Below, in pieces: positions 28,049 through 36,033 of a DNA stretch of 64,000 nucleotides. Under the pieces are notes generated by a model. The model was not told the origin of the DNA. It searched no databases and saw only the letters and a program-made list of their open reading frames with translations. The translations under genes were made by a program, and so were the position numbers. Origin of the DNA: Gaiellales bacterium (GTDB taxonomy: Bacteria > Actinomycetota > Thermoleophilia > Gaiellales > JAICJC01); assembly GCA_036273515.1 (NCBI GenBank), contig DASUHM010000044.1, positions 98,816 to 162,815 of the forward strand, written 5' to 3'. Each line of letters starts with the position of its first letter. Position 1 is the first letter of the stretch.

Positions 28049-29635
28049 TCATGCAGCGCTGTCGAGCCCCTCGTTGACGAGGCGGCCGATGGTCTCGTAC
28101 TTGGCCCGGTCGTTCGACTTCACGTACAGGGCGTAGGCGATGCCTCCGATGAAGATCGCCAGGTCGAGCCAGCACAGCCACTTGGCGTACCAGTAGCCGG
28201 CTCCCAGGAACGTGAGGTTGTCGATGGCCAGGTAGAGCACGTAGGCCTGGGTCACGGCGGCGATGATCGGCGCCGTCGTCGTCGTCCACCAGTGGTGGTC
28301 GGCGGCGTGATGCGTGCGGAAGTAGTTCAGGATCGCGATCGACACGAGCGCCTGGATGGCGAGGATCGAGACGACCCCCATCACGGCCATCAGGCCGTAC
28401 ACCTGCAGGTAGGCGACCGAGAATGCCGCGTCCTGGCCACCCGTGCTCGCCCGCCACACGAACAGCAGCACGATGATCAGGGCGACGACGGACTGGACGA
28501 TCGACGCGATGTACGGGCTGCGGTGCTTCGGGTGGGTGCGCCCGAGCGCCGTGGGCAGGACGCGCTCACGGCCGAGCGAGTACAGGTACCGCGCGGTCGT
28601 GTTGTGGAACGCCATGCCGCAGGCGAAGGAGCCCGTGATGATGAACCAGCTCAGGGCGTCCTTCAGGAACTCGTTGCCGAATTCCTTGGCCGGGATGAAG
28701 AAGAAGTCGGCCGAGTTGTTCTGGGCGACGAACGCCGCCTCCTGTGTGCTGTGGTAGCCGGAGATCGCGGCCCACGAGGTGATCGTGTAGAAGATCCCCA
28801 GCCCGATCACCGAGATGTACATGGCGCGGGGGACGATCTTCTTCGGGTTCTTCGATTCCTCGCCGTAGTTCGGGGCCATCTCGAAGCCGACCCACGACCA
28901 GAAGGCGAAGAAGATGCCGATGCCGGCCGCGCCGGCCGCGACGGCGGTCTTGCCGCTCCCGCTTGCCGGAAGGCTCTTGAACGCGTTGAGCGGGTTGATC
29001 GCGCCCGCCTGCACGTTGTGTCCGCCGTGCAGGAAGACGACCAGGTCGAACACGACCAGGAAGAAGATCTCGCCGAGCAGCGCGGCCCCGAGCACGCGGG
29101 CCGAGATGTGCACGTCGAAGTAGGCGAGCACCGAGATCAGGACGATCATGAAGAGGGCCGGCCAGAACCAGTTGGGGTGATAGCCGTACTGGTTCAGCTT
29201 GAGGCTCGCGAAGTAGGCGAACCCGCCGATGAGCGACACCTCGAACACGGAATAGGCGACGACCATCGCGAGGCCGGATGCCATGCCCAGCTCGCGGTTG
29301 AGCCCGTGGCTGATGAAGCTGTAGAAGCCGCCCGCAGCGGTGACCTTGCGGGCCATGGCCACGTAGCCGACCGAGAAGATGGTCAGCACGATCGTGGCGA
29401 CGAGGAACCCGGCCGGCGTGCCGAGCCCGTTGCCGAATCCCATCGAGATCGGCGTGTTGAAGAGCATCGCCGAGATCGGCGCCGACCCGGTCACGGTCAG
29501 GAAGAGCACACCCCACAGACCGATCGCGCCGCCGTGCAGCTTGTGGACGTCGCTGCGCGTCGAGACATCGACGCTGTCGACCACCGGAAGCATGCCTTCG
29601 TGATGCTCGTGCATGCCTCCACCTTCACTGCTCAT
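28049..29635 (-). CDS. APC-superfamily amino acid/amine permease
   Basis: 528 residues with about 12 membrane segments after a histidine-bearing cytoplasmic leader. The first helix carries the APC unwound-helix signature FLTVTGSAPISAML, and KVTAAGGFYSFISHGLNRELG is the conserved loop 2/3 region. A strong GGGAGGTGG ribosome site precedes ATG 29635. Permeases of this type accompany mycobacterial aminoacetone/1-amino-2-propanol microcompartment genes, so uptake of an amino ketone, amino alcohol or polyamine is plausible. Its own promoter and candidate operator lie at 29682-29733. Confidence 0.88.
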   Translation of the reverse strand: MSSEGGGMHEHHEGMLPVVDSVDVSTRSDVHKLHGGAIGLWGVLFLTVTGSAPISAMLFNTPISMGFGNGLGTPAGFLVATIVLTIFSVGYVAMARKVTAAGGFYSFISHGLNRELGMASGLAMVVAYSVFEVSLIGGFAYFASLKLNQYGYHPNWFWPALFMIVLISVLAYFDVHISARVLGAALLGEIFFLVVFDLVVFLHGGHNVQAGAINPLNAFKSLPASGSGKTAVAAGAAGIGIFFAFWSWVGFEMAPNYGEESKNPKKIVPRAMYISVIGLGIFYTITSWAAISGYHSTQEAAFVAQNNSADFFFIPAKEFGNEFLKDALSWFIITGSFACGMAFHNTTARYLYSLGRERVLPTALGRTHPKHRSPYIASIVQSVVALIIVLLFVWRASTGGQDAAFSVAYLQVYGLMAVMGVVSILAIQALVSIAILNYFRTHHAADHHWWTTTTAPIIAAVTQAYVLYLAIDNLTFLGAGYWYAKWLCWLDLAIFIGGIAYALYVKSNDRAKYETIGRLVNEGLDSAA

Positions 29636-29681
29636 TCGACCACCTCCCTCTCGATGCTCGGGGCGGGGCGCGCCCCGAAAG

Positions 29682-29733
29682 TTGTCAGACAGCTATGGAG
29701 CCGTTTGTACCATTTACGCCGCGGGCGGGTCAA
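29682..29733 (-). promoter_or_regulatory. permease promoter with overlapping candidate operator
   Basis: On the minus strand TTGACC (29733-29728), an 18-base spacer and TACAAA (29709-29704) form a fair sigma70-type promoter. Immediately downstream at 29692-29682 lies an imperfect TTGTCAGACAG inverted repeat, related to the GntR-type site at 27318. A repressor there would block the initial transcript. Confidence 0.5.
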
Positions 29734-29748
29734 GCCCTGCGTGGAGGA

Positions 29749-30195
29749 CTAGGCGGTGACGGGCGCGCGGGCGCCGGCGCCGGCGCGATCGCCCCCGGCA
29801 CCGAGCACCTCGACGAGCAGCGAGGTGACGCGCGCACGCCAGGCCTCGCGGTCGAGCTCGGGCGGTCCGAAGCGGCGCTGCTCGACCGCGTACTCCGCCC
29901 GCGCGAGCCGGTCGAAGGCGGCGATCACATCGATCACCCGGTGGTAGCCCTGCGGCCCAGCGACGCCGGTGACCCAGACACGGGCGCGGCCGTCGTCGGC
30001 GAAGACACCCTCCTCGACGCCCTGCCAGTAGGCGTGCTGGAACAGGCAGCCCGCGTCGCCCCTCTGCGTCCAGCAACCGGAGACGAGCTCATGGTCGCCA
30101 CGCTCGATGCTGCGCAGGGCGAGCTGGAGAAGCCTCCTGCCGCCGTCGTGCTCCGCCAGCCGCTCCAGCGACTCTCTCATCGCCACGTCGTGCAT
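29749..30195 (-). CDS. hypothetical protein next to acetamidase
   Basis: 148 residues from ATG 30195 with AGGAGG ten bases upstream, 15 bases after the acetamidase stop, so probably one transcript. The sequence holds helical segments and short strands (RARVWVTGVAGPQGYHRVID), three cysteines, no membrane helix and no known motif. The Ala/Gly-rich end (GAGGDRAGAGARAP) is low complexity. Function unknown; operon position suggests an accessory role to the amidase or permease. Confidence 0.65.
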   Translation of the reverse strand: MHDVAMRESLERLAEHDGGRRLLQLALRSIERGDHELVSGCWTQRGDAGCLFQHAYWQGVEEGVFADDGRARVWVTGVAGPQGYHRVIDVIAAFDRLARAEYAVEQRRFGPPELDREAWRARVTSLLVEVLGAGGDRAGAGARAPVTA

Positions 30196-30210
30196 CCCGC
30201 GACCTCCTGG

Positions 30211-31149
30211 TCAGGTGAACACTGCGTCGGGCATGAAGCAGCCCACCATCCAGTTTGGCGCATCCACGACCTCGGTGACCTTCAAATCGCCCGCAAGCGA
30301 GCACAACATGTAAGCGTCCTCACGTGACAGGCCGCGCTGCGAGACCAGGTGCTCGATCATCCCCCGGACGGCCGCGCGGGACGCCTCCATCAGGTCGGGC
30401 TCGACGCCGGTGGTCGCAAACCAGCCGCCGGCATCGACCCGCGGTGTGAGCGACCCGGGCCGCCGCCGCAGCGCCGGCGCGCGCAGGTTCATGCCCGGCT
30501 CGACCGTGATCCGGATCGTCGTTCGCATCGCGCACTCGACGCCGGAGATGGCCACCTCGCCGTCGCCCTGGGCGGCATGGGCGTCGCCCAGCGAGACGAG
30601 CGCGCCCGGCACGCCGACGGGCAGGTAGAGCGTCGTTCCCTTCGTCAGGTGGCGGCAGTCGATGTTGCCGCCGCCCGCGTGCGGCGGCGGGATCGGCACG
30701 CCGTGCATGCCGACGCCGGGCACGCCGGTCGTGCCGCAGAAGGGCTCGATCGGCAGCCGCACGCCGGGCGCGAAGTCCATCTCATCGCCGCCGGTGAGGT
30801 CGAAGAACTTGATGTAGGGCTCGGTGAACTCGCCCGGCGGCAGCAGTCCGAAGCCCGGGATGATGCAGGCCCAGCCCCACTCGGGCAGCTCGAACTCGAG
30901 GAACTCGATCGCGACCGCGTCGCCGGGCTCGGCGCCCGCGACATAGATCGGGCCGGCCAGCGGGTAGATCAGCTCGAAGTCGAGCTTGGGCAGGTCGGCG
31001 GCCGTCGAGTCGCGCGTGATCTGGCCGCCGGCGAAGTCGTCGGTCTCGGCCGTGACCACGTCGCCGGGCTGGATCCGTACGACGGGCTCCTGGTCGACCT
31101 CCCAGCGGCGGTGGGTGGGCGCGTCGCGGGTGATGAGGTGCTCGGCCAT
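30211..31149 (-). CDS. acetamidase/formamidase family protein
   Basis: 312 residues, typical for FmdA/AmdA (PF03069). Recognisable blocks are GDVVTAETDDFAGGQI, ELPEWGWACIIPGFG, GVPGVGMHGVPIPPPHAGGGN and the DAHAAQGDGEVAISGVE active-site strand with its metal-site histidine. The family hydrolyses short amides to carboxylate plus ammonia. Lying between a permease and a microcompartment operon for an amine, it could release ammonia or deacylate the substrate before entry (inference). Confidence 0.9.
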   Translation of the reverse strand: MAEHLITRDAPTHRRWEVDQEPVVRIQPGDVVTAETDDFAGGQITRDSTAADLPKLDFELIYPLAGPIYVAGAEPGDAVAIEFLEFELPEWGWACIIPGFGLLPPGEFTEPYIKFFDLTGGDEMDFAPGVRLPIEPFCGTTGVPGVGMHGVPIPPPHAGGGNIDCRHLTKGTTLYLPVGVPGALVSLGDAHAAQGDGEVAISGVECAMRTTIRITVEPGMNLRAPALRRRPGSLTPRVDAGGWFATTGVEPDLMEASRAAVRGMIEHLVSQRGLSREDAYMLCSLAGDLKVTEVVDAPNWMVGCFMPDAVFT

Positions 31150-31397
31150 CGCCGGTCAGTATTCCACTTGCGGTACCGTGACCGCGTGGCGACCGCCGCC
31201 CGCTTCCTGCGCGCGCTCGACCGGGCCCTCTGCCGGATCGGCCGGTCGTGCTGCGTGGGCCGCTCGCAGGCGGCCTGGCGCGCGACTCCGCGTGAACAAG
31301 AGGGTCTGACCCGACCTTCCTCACGGAGAGGCGGGCGCGCTACCTCGGCGCCGAGCGCTGAGAACCTACCACCTGCGTAGCCTCCCCGGCGTGTGGG
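31150..31397. other. intergenic stretch with one palindrome
   Basis: No convincing gene. A short frame from GTG 31186 (VATAARFLRALDRALC) is interrupted by a variant of the GGGGTCAGACCCC palindrome at 31302-31312 (GGGTCTGACCC). After it a second short frame ends RARYLGAER. It looks like two gene ends joined at the repeat. Confidence 0.4.
31302..31312. repeat. variant GGGGTCAGACCCC-family palindrome
   Basis: GGGTCTGACCC with outer complementarity AAGAGGGTC/GACCCGACCTT. It has one G/C pair fewer than the other copies. Confidence 0.6.
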
Positions 31398-31985
31398 TCA
31401 CCGGGACGGGTAGATGTCAGCGGCGGTGACCGCCCGCACACCGTCGGGCAGCGCCCGCCCCTCCTCCCGCGCGCACAGGATCAGCTCGACATCCTCGGCG
31501 GCGTTGATCCCCGGCAGTTCGTCTGCCTTTGCGCGCAGCTTCCCGGTCTGACGCGCCCCGTCGACCCAGCGCGCCCACTTCGCCTCGCCGGCGCCCGCCG
31601 GCACCCGCCGCCGGCCTTGCAGGCAGACGGCATCGATCACCGTCAGCAGCTGGCCTCCGGGCGTCGTCACCAGCCGTTTGAGGTTGGAGCGCACCGACGC
31701 CGCCTGATCCCACCAGCTGAGGTCGAGCGGCACGCCTCCAACCAGGCCGTGCACCAGTGCCCGGTCGGAGGGCGTCAGCTTGGGCAGCATCAGCGCGGCC
31801 TCGTGCGGGCGGAAGGGGTGCATCATCAGCGATAGGCCGATCCGCCCATACAGGGGCGAGCGTTGCTGCTGGATGTCGTCCATCGTTCGGATTGCCGAGC
31901 CCAAGAGCAGCATCCGAAGCTTCGTCTCACCGCAGTGTCTTTCCGACCCGCCGACACCCCAGACCAGCCCCAGGATCGCCCCACT
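31398..31985 (-). pseudogene. relic of an archaeal-type AAA ATPase (DUF234 family)
   Basis: The frame contains [20 protein letters not shown], then [19 protein letters not shown], the sensor-1 and post-sensor region of archaeal-type ATPases, followed by [13 protein letters not shown]. It then jumps directly to the C-terminal nuclease-like end [12 protein letters not shown]. The P-loop and Walker B half are missing at the 5' side and the winged-helix plus early DUF234 region is missing in the middle. The sequence upstream (32000-32120) is open but has no similarity I can see. A remnant with at least two deletions. Confidence 0.65.
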
Positions 31986-32197
31986 CGAGAGTGGTTCACA
32001 TCGAAGTCGATCCCCGCCTCCGAGCAGCGTGGTGTCCGGCGGGTGCTGCGCGGTCACGTACGCACCGGAGCAGAGCGAAACCTGGCGTCGAACCTGCCGC
32101 TTCTGTGCGGCGACGACCATTGCACCCTCGACGCGCTGGCGACAGAGCCACGGTGATGAGCACGAACGCGACGGGGGCCAAACCGTTATTCAGCCGG

Positions 32198-32992
32198 TCA
32201 GCGGACGACCTCGACCGCGCTCCCCAGCGTGTGCGGGTCGCGCGTGCGCACGCGGACGACGATGCGCACGCGGTCGGCGCGGAAGAGGTCGTTCGAGCGC
32301 TCGAACGGGCGGCCGTCCTCCGACCAGGCGGTGCGCGCGATCGCCACCAGCGGCGCGCCGGCCCGCACCTCGAGCACGCGGGCCTCGGCTGCGGTCGCGC
32401 CGACCACCTCGACGCGCTCCTCCGCCTCGCTCGGCCGCAGGCCGTAGCCGGACTCGAGCAGCTCGTACAGCGACCCCGAGAGCGAGCGGTCGAGCAGCCC
32501 GGGGAAGCGCTCGGCCGGGAACCGGGCCCGCTCGAGCGAGATCGGCTGCTCGTCGGCCAGGCGCACGCGGACGACCTCGAGCACGAGCGCTCCCCCGGGC
32601 ACGCCGAGCGCGGCGGCCGTCTCGGCGTCCGCGCCGACCGTCGCCGTCGAGAGCACCCGCGCGCCGGACTGGAAGCCCTGCCGGCGCATGTACGCGGGCA
32701 GGCTGGTGAGGCTCGTCAGGTCGCGCTCGACCCGCCGCTCCGAGACGAAGATCCCGCCCGAGCGGCCGCGCACGCGGTGGACGACGCCCGCCGTCTCGAG
32801 CGCGTCGAGGGCCGCGCGCAGGGTCGACCGGCTCACCCCGAGCCGGGCGGCGAGCTCGCGCTCGGCCCCCAGGCGCTCGCCCGGGCCGGGCGACCCGGCC
32901 TCGATCTCGCCGGCCAGGCGGTCGCGCAGCCCCGCCGCCGCCGGCCCGAGCGGAGCGAAGGCGGCGGGCAGTCCGGGGACGGGCTCGGTCAC
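32198..32992 (-). CDS. GntR-family regulator (UTRA domain) of the microcompartment operon
   Basis: 264 residues, GTG start. The helix-turn-helix is RLGAERELAARLGVSRSTLRAALDALETAG; the effector domain has the UTRA pattern PISLERARFPAERFPGLLD, then SLYELLESGYGL. It is the last gene of the microcompartment transcript, 12 bases after the dehydrogenase, the position used by local regulators of such loci. Probable ligand: an amine or amino alcohol substrate. A GACCAA...TTGGTC inverted repeat upstream of the operon (40103-40132) is a candidate site. Confidence 0.9.
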   Translation of the reverse strand: MTEPVPGLPAAFAPLGPAAAGLRDRLAGEIEAGSPGPGERLGAERELAARLGVSRSTLRAALDALETAGVVHRVRGRSGGIFVSERRVERDLTSLTSLPAYMRRQGFQSGARVLSTATVGADAETAAALGVPGGALVLEVVRVRLADEQPISLERARFPAERFPGLLDRSLSGSLYELLESGYGLRPSEAEERVEVVGATAAEARVLEVRAGAPLVAIARTAWSEDGRPFERSNDLFRADRVRIVVRVRTRDPHTLGSAVEVVR

Positions 32993-33004
32993 GGCTGCCG
33001 GCCT

Positions 33005-33787
33005 CTACTGCGCGGCCTGCAGCGCCGCGAGCGACTCGGGCTGGATCTGGCCGCCGTCCACGACGATCGTCTGGCCGGTGATGTAGCCGGCCTCGTCGGT
33101 GGCCAGGAAGACCGCGGCTGCGCCGATCTCGGACGGGTAGCCCAGCCGGCCGAGCGGGATCGACGCCTCCATCGACGCGCGGTACTCGGGGCCGAGCTCG
33201 TCCATCCCCTCGGACTCGACGTTCCCCGGCAGCACGGCGTTCACGGTGATCCGCTTCGGCGCCAGCTCGATGCAGGCCGTGCGCAGGAAGCCGAGCTGCG
33301 CAGCCTTGGTCGCCCCGTAGTGCGACCAGCCGGGGAAGCCGGTGTAGGGCCCCGTGATCGAGCTCGTCAGGATGACCCGGCCGTGGCCGGAGCGCTCGAG
33401 GTGAGGCAGGCACGCCTTGACGGTCAGCATCGTGCCCTTCACGTTCGTGGCGAAGATCTCGTCGATGTCGGACTCGGTCATGTCCGCCAGCTTCACGTCC
33501 GGGAAGACGCCGGCGTTCGCGCAGACGATGTCGATACCGCCGTACCGCGAGACCACCTCGGCCGCGATCCGCCGGCAATCGTTTTCCCTCGCGACGTCGC
33601 CCTTGTAGAACGACACGTGGCCGCCGCGGGCCTCGAGGTCGCGCACGGCGGCCTCGCCCGCCTCGTCGCCGCGACCGTTCAGCGCGACGTTGCAGCCGGC
33701 GGCCGCGAACTCGCCGGCGATGCCCTTGCCGATGCCCTTGGTGCCGCCGGTGACGAGCACGGTGCGGCCGGTGAGTGGGGTGAACAT
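33005..33787 (-). CDS. short-chain dehydrogenase (candidate 1-amino-2-propanol dehydrogenase)
   Basis: 260 residues from ATG 33787 with AGGAGG upstream. Classical SDR features: TGGTKGIGKGIA, CANAG, SSITG catalytic Ser, YGATKAAQ catalytic Tyr/Lys, and the C-terminal TGQTIVVDGG. In the mycobacterial RMM/aminoacetone microcompartment an SDR in this position interconverts aminoacetone and 1-amino-2-propanol; the same role is inferred here from order and neighbours. Annotation tools would call it 3-oxoacyl-ACP reductase on similarity alone. Confidence 0.88.
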   Translation of the reverse strand: MFTPLTGRTVLVTGGTKGIGKGIAGEFAAAGCNVALNGRGDEAGEAAVRDLEARGGHVSFYKGDVARENDCRRIAAEVVSRYGGIDIVCANAGVFPDVKLADMTESDIDEIFATNVKGTMLTVKACLPHLERSGHGRVILTSSITGPYTGFPGWSHYGATKAAQLGFLRTACIELAPKRITVNAVLPGNVESEGMDELGPEYRASMEASIPLGRLGYPSEIGAAAVFLATDEAGYITGQTIVVDGGQIQPESLAALQAAQ

Positions 33788-33874
33788 TGAGTCCTCCTGG
33801 TGTGCGGCTCTCGGGCGGCCCATTCTACGGTCCATGGCATTCGGCACGGATGTCAATTGCGTCCCGGCCGGCGA

Positions 33875-34861
33875 TCAGGCGTGCGCCGTGAGATACCGCT
33901 CGGCGAGCGCGCACGTGCCGGCCGTGAACCCGGCGCCGAGCTCGGCCGCCTCCGTGGCGAACTGGTGGTGCGAGCCGATCCAGGCCACGAGCAGCAGCCG
34001 GCGCAGCATGACGAACGTGTCGAGCTCGGCCTCGTCGGCCGGATCGAGATCGGCGGCGGAGCGGTAGCCCTCCACCCAGGCGGCCTTCAGCTCGGGCACG
34101 TCGGGGTGGTCCTCGATGAACGAGACCGTCGTCGCGAAGTCGTACATGAACCACGACCAGCCGCAGTCGTCGAAGTCGATCACGCGCACGTGCTCGCGGT
34201 CGACCAGCAGGTTCGCGAGCCGGATGTCGGCATGGACGAGCCCGAAGCGGCCGGGGCCCTGGCCGTACGCCGCCAGCCGGCGCCGCAGCGTGTCGTCGAG
34301 GCGGCCGAGCAGCGCGAGCTCGTCCGGCCCCATCCCCAGGCCGTCCTGCCACCGGCCCCAATGGCCGCTCGTGCCGAGGGTGGTCGCGTAGTCCCAGCGG
34401 AACCGCTCGAACCCGGACGGCGGCGCCCAGGCCCGGGCGTGGCCGTGCATCCGCGCCGAGACGGCGCCGAGCGTGCGGAAGCCGGGCATCAGGTCGTGCG
34501 CGTCGGCGTCGGGCATCTCACCGGCAAGCCAGTGGAAGAGCACCACGTTGCGCTCGCCCAGCTCGTCCGTGCGCACCTGGCAGACGCGGTGGCCGTCGCG
34601 GCCGGCGACGGCATGGGCGGTCTCGACCACCCCGTCCTCACGCAGGGCGTCGATCCAGTCGAGCTCCGAGGCGATCTCGGCGGCGGTGTGGTACGTCGGC
34701 CGGTGGACGCGGAGCGCGAAGGCGCGGCCGCCCGGCTCCTCGATCCGGTAGGTCCAGTTCTCGGAGACGTTGATCAGCGCGACCGAGGCCGCGGGGTCGA
34801 GGTCGTATGCGGGCAGCGCGGCCTGCGCCAGGCGGTCGATCGCCGCCTGGTCAGTGCTCAC
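33875..34861 (-). CDS. aminoglycoside-phosphotransferase-fold kinase (candidate amino-alcohol kinase)
   Basis: 328 residues. The Brenner motif LVHADIRLANLLVD and the metal site VIDFDDCGWSWFMYD identify the APH/choline-kinase superfamily. The N-terminus contains the ATP strand pair NVSENWTYRIEEPG. Its start overlaps the end of the first BMC-T gene by 11 bases. In the M. smegmatis locus the equivalent protein phosphorylates 1-amino-2-propanol, making the substrate for the PLP phospholyase. The order and family match; antibiotic modification is much less likely. Confidence 0.87.
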   Translation of the reverse strand: MSTDQAAIDRLAQAALPAYDLDPAASVALINVSENWTYRIEEPGGRAFALRVHRPTYHTAAEIASELDWIDALREDGVVETAHAVAGRDGHRVCQVRTDELGERNVVLFHWLAGEMPDADAHDLMPGFRTLGAVSARMHGHARAWAPPSGFERFRWDYATTLGTSGHWGRWQDGLGMGPDELALLGRLDDTLRRRLAAYGQGPGRFGLVHADIRLANLLVDREHVRVIDFDDCGWSWFMYDFATTVSFIEDHPDVPELKAAWVEGYRSAADLDPADEAELDTFVMLRRLLLVAWIGSHHQFATEAAELGAGFTAGTCALAERYLTAHA

Positions 34862-35492
34862 GGCCCTCCACCGACTCGAGCACGCTGGTGATCGCGTCGC
34901 GTGCGCGGACGACGCTCTCGGTGGCGCCGGAGAGGTAGATGCGACCAGCCGCGCCGATCATCGAGACGGTCACGAGCGTCGCGTCGGGCGCGGCCTTCTC
35001 GGCCGCGTTCGCCGCGACGGCGGCGTGCAGCGCCGGCACCACCTCGTAGACCAGCAGCGTCTCGCCGGGCAGCACCATCGACGCCTCCCGGTTGCGGTTG
35101 ATGATCACCGCGTGCTGGTCGGTGATGTCCTCGATCACGTCGGCGTAGAGGATACGTGGCCGCAGGGCGTCCGCGGCCGTCGCGCCGATCCCCTCGAGGA
35201 TGGCCGCGCCGGCCCGGTCGACCAGCGCCTTGTCGCGGTGGTGCACCTCGAGCACGCCGAACTGGCGCTCGACGTAGAGGATGCCCGGCTCGATCTCGGG
35301 CACCGACCGCAGCGCGAGGTCGGTCACCCGCTCGATCGCGAGCGCCGGCGCAACCTCGACGATCAGCGCGTGGTCGCCCTCGATCGGCGGGTACCCGCGG
35401 GCGCGCGTGGGCGTGCCCAGATAGGCCGCGAACTGGCGGCCCAGGCTCGGGATCGGCAGGTAGACCCGCAGCTGGACTGCGGCGTTCTCCAT
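34851..35492 (-). CDS. BMC-T microcompartment shell protein (tandem BMC domains)
   Basis: 213 residues with two BMC domains. The first includes HALIVEVAPALAIERVTDLAL and ILYVERQFGVLEVH; the second includes ASMVLPGETLLVYEVVPALHA and VTVSMIGAAGRIYLSG. Such proteins form pseudohexameric trimers that tile the shell and often carry a gated pore. Paralogue of the 201-residue protein at 36671 (about the same domain order). Six bases after the BMC-H stop. Confidence 0.93.
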   Translation of the reverse strand: MENAAVQLRVYLPIPSLGRQFAAYLGTPTRARGYPPIEGDHALIVEVAPALAIERVTDLALRSVPEIEPGILYVERQFGVLEVHHRDKALVDRAGAAILEGIGATAADALRPRILYADVIEDITDQHAVIINRNREASMVLPGETLLVYEVVPALHAAVAANAAEKAAPDATLVTVSMIGAAGRIYLSGATESVVRARDAITSVLESVEGREH

Positions 35493-35498
35493 CCTCGG

Positions 35499-35780
35499 TC
35501 AGCCGGTGGCGTGGACGAAGTGCTTGTCGAGCTCGGCGTGGGGGCGCGGGATAACGTGCACCGACACGAGGTCGCCGACGCTCGAGGCGGTCTCGGCGCC
35601 CGACTCCGTGGCGGCTTTCACGGCCCCGACGTCGCCCTGGATGACGACGGACACGAGGCCGTCGCCGACCTCCTCGCGGGCCACGATCGTCACGTTCGCG
35701 GCCTTGACCATGGCGTCCGCGGCGGCCAGCGCGGCCACGTACCCCTTGGTCTCGATCATCCCGATTGCGTTCTGTGCCAT
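35499..35780 (-). CDS. BMC-H hexameric microcompartment shell protein
   Basis: 93 residues, canonical single BMC domain (PduA/CcmK type). It starts [20 protein letters not shown], continues [20 protein letters not shown] and has the pore-loop region [18 protein letters not shown], ending [11 protein letters not shown]. Hexamers form the flat facets; the pore admits small metabolites. This is the most conserved shell gene and gives the firmest evidence for a true microcompartment. Confidence 0.97.
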   Translation of the reverse strand: MAQNAIGMIETKGYVAALAAADAMVKAANVTIVAREEVGDGLVSVVIQGDVGAVKAATESGAETASSVGDLVSVHVIPRPHAELDKHFVHATG

Positions 35781-35790
35781 GACTCCTCCT

Positions 35791-36033
35791 CTACTCGTTC
35801 TCGTCGATTGACCCGATGATCAGTGCGTCGATGGGCGGATGATCTCCCCCGAGCCAGCTCGAGGCGACCGAGCCGGTGGCGACCAGGACGCGCTCGCCGA
35901 CGCCGCTTCCGAGGACGTCGAAGGCGACGACGCTGCCGCCGCCGTCCATCTCGACCTCGAGGAAGGCGCCGTTCGGGATCCGGTCGACCCGCTTGGTCGC
36001 CCAGACGGCGCCGGTGACGGTCGCTCTCAGCAT
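35791..36033 (-). CDS. BMC-P pentameric vertex protein (EutN/CcmL family)
   Basis: 80 residues. It begins [17 protein letters not shown] and contains [21 protein letters not shown], then [13 protein letters not shown] and DALIIGSID, the EutN/CcmL pattern. Pentamers cap the vertices and make a closed shell possible. The ATG overlaps the end of the upstream linker protein by seven bases. Confidence 0.95.
   Translation of the reverse strand: MLRATVTGAVWATKRVDRIPNGAFLEVEMDGGGSVVAFDVLGSGVGERVLVATGSVASSWLGGDHPPIDALIIGSIDENE

Noticed and set aside
26232..28457. Very long open frames antisense to real genes (also at 44778-48941, 42142-46923, 25985-29752)
   Set aside because: High GC removes stop codons from all frames; these are Arg/Gly/Pro-rich translations without motifs and oppose genes with clear domains.
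33875..34861. Antibiotic-resistance aminoglycoside phosphotransferase
   Set aside because: It overlaps a shell-protein gene and lies in the microcompartment operon, where APH-fold kinases act on amino alcohols.
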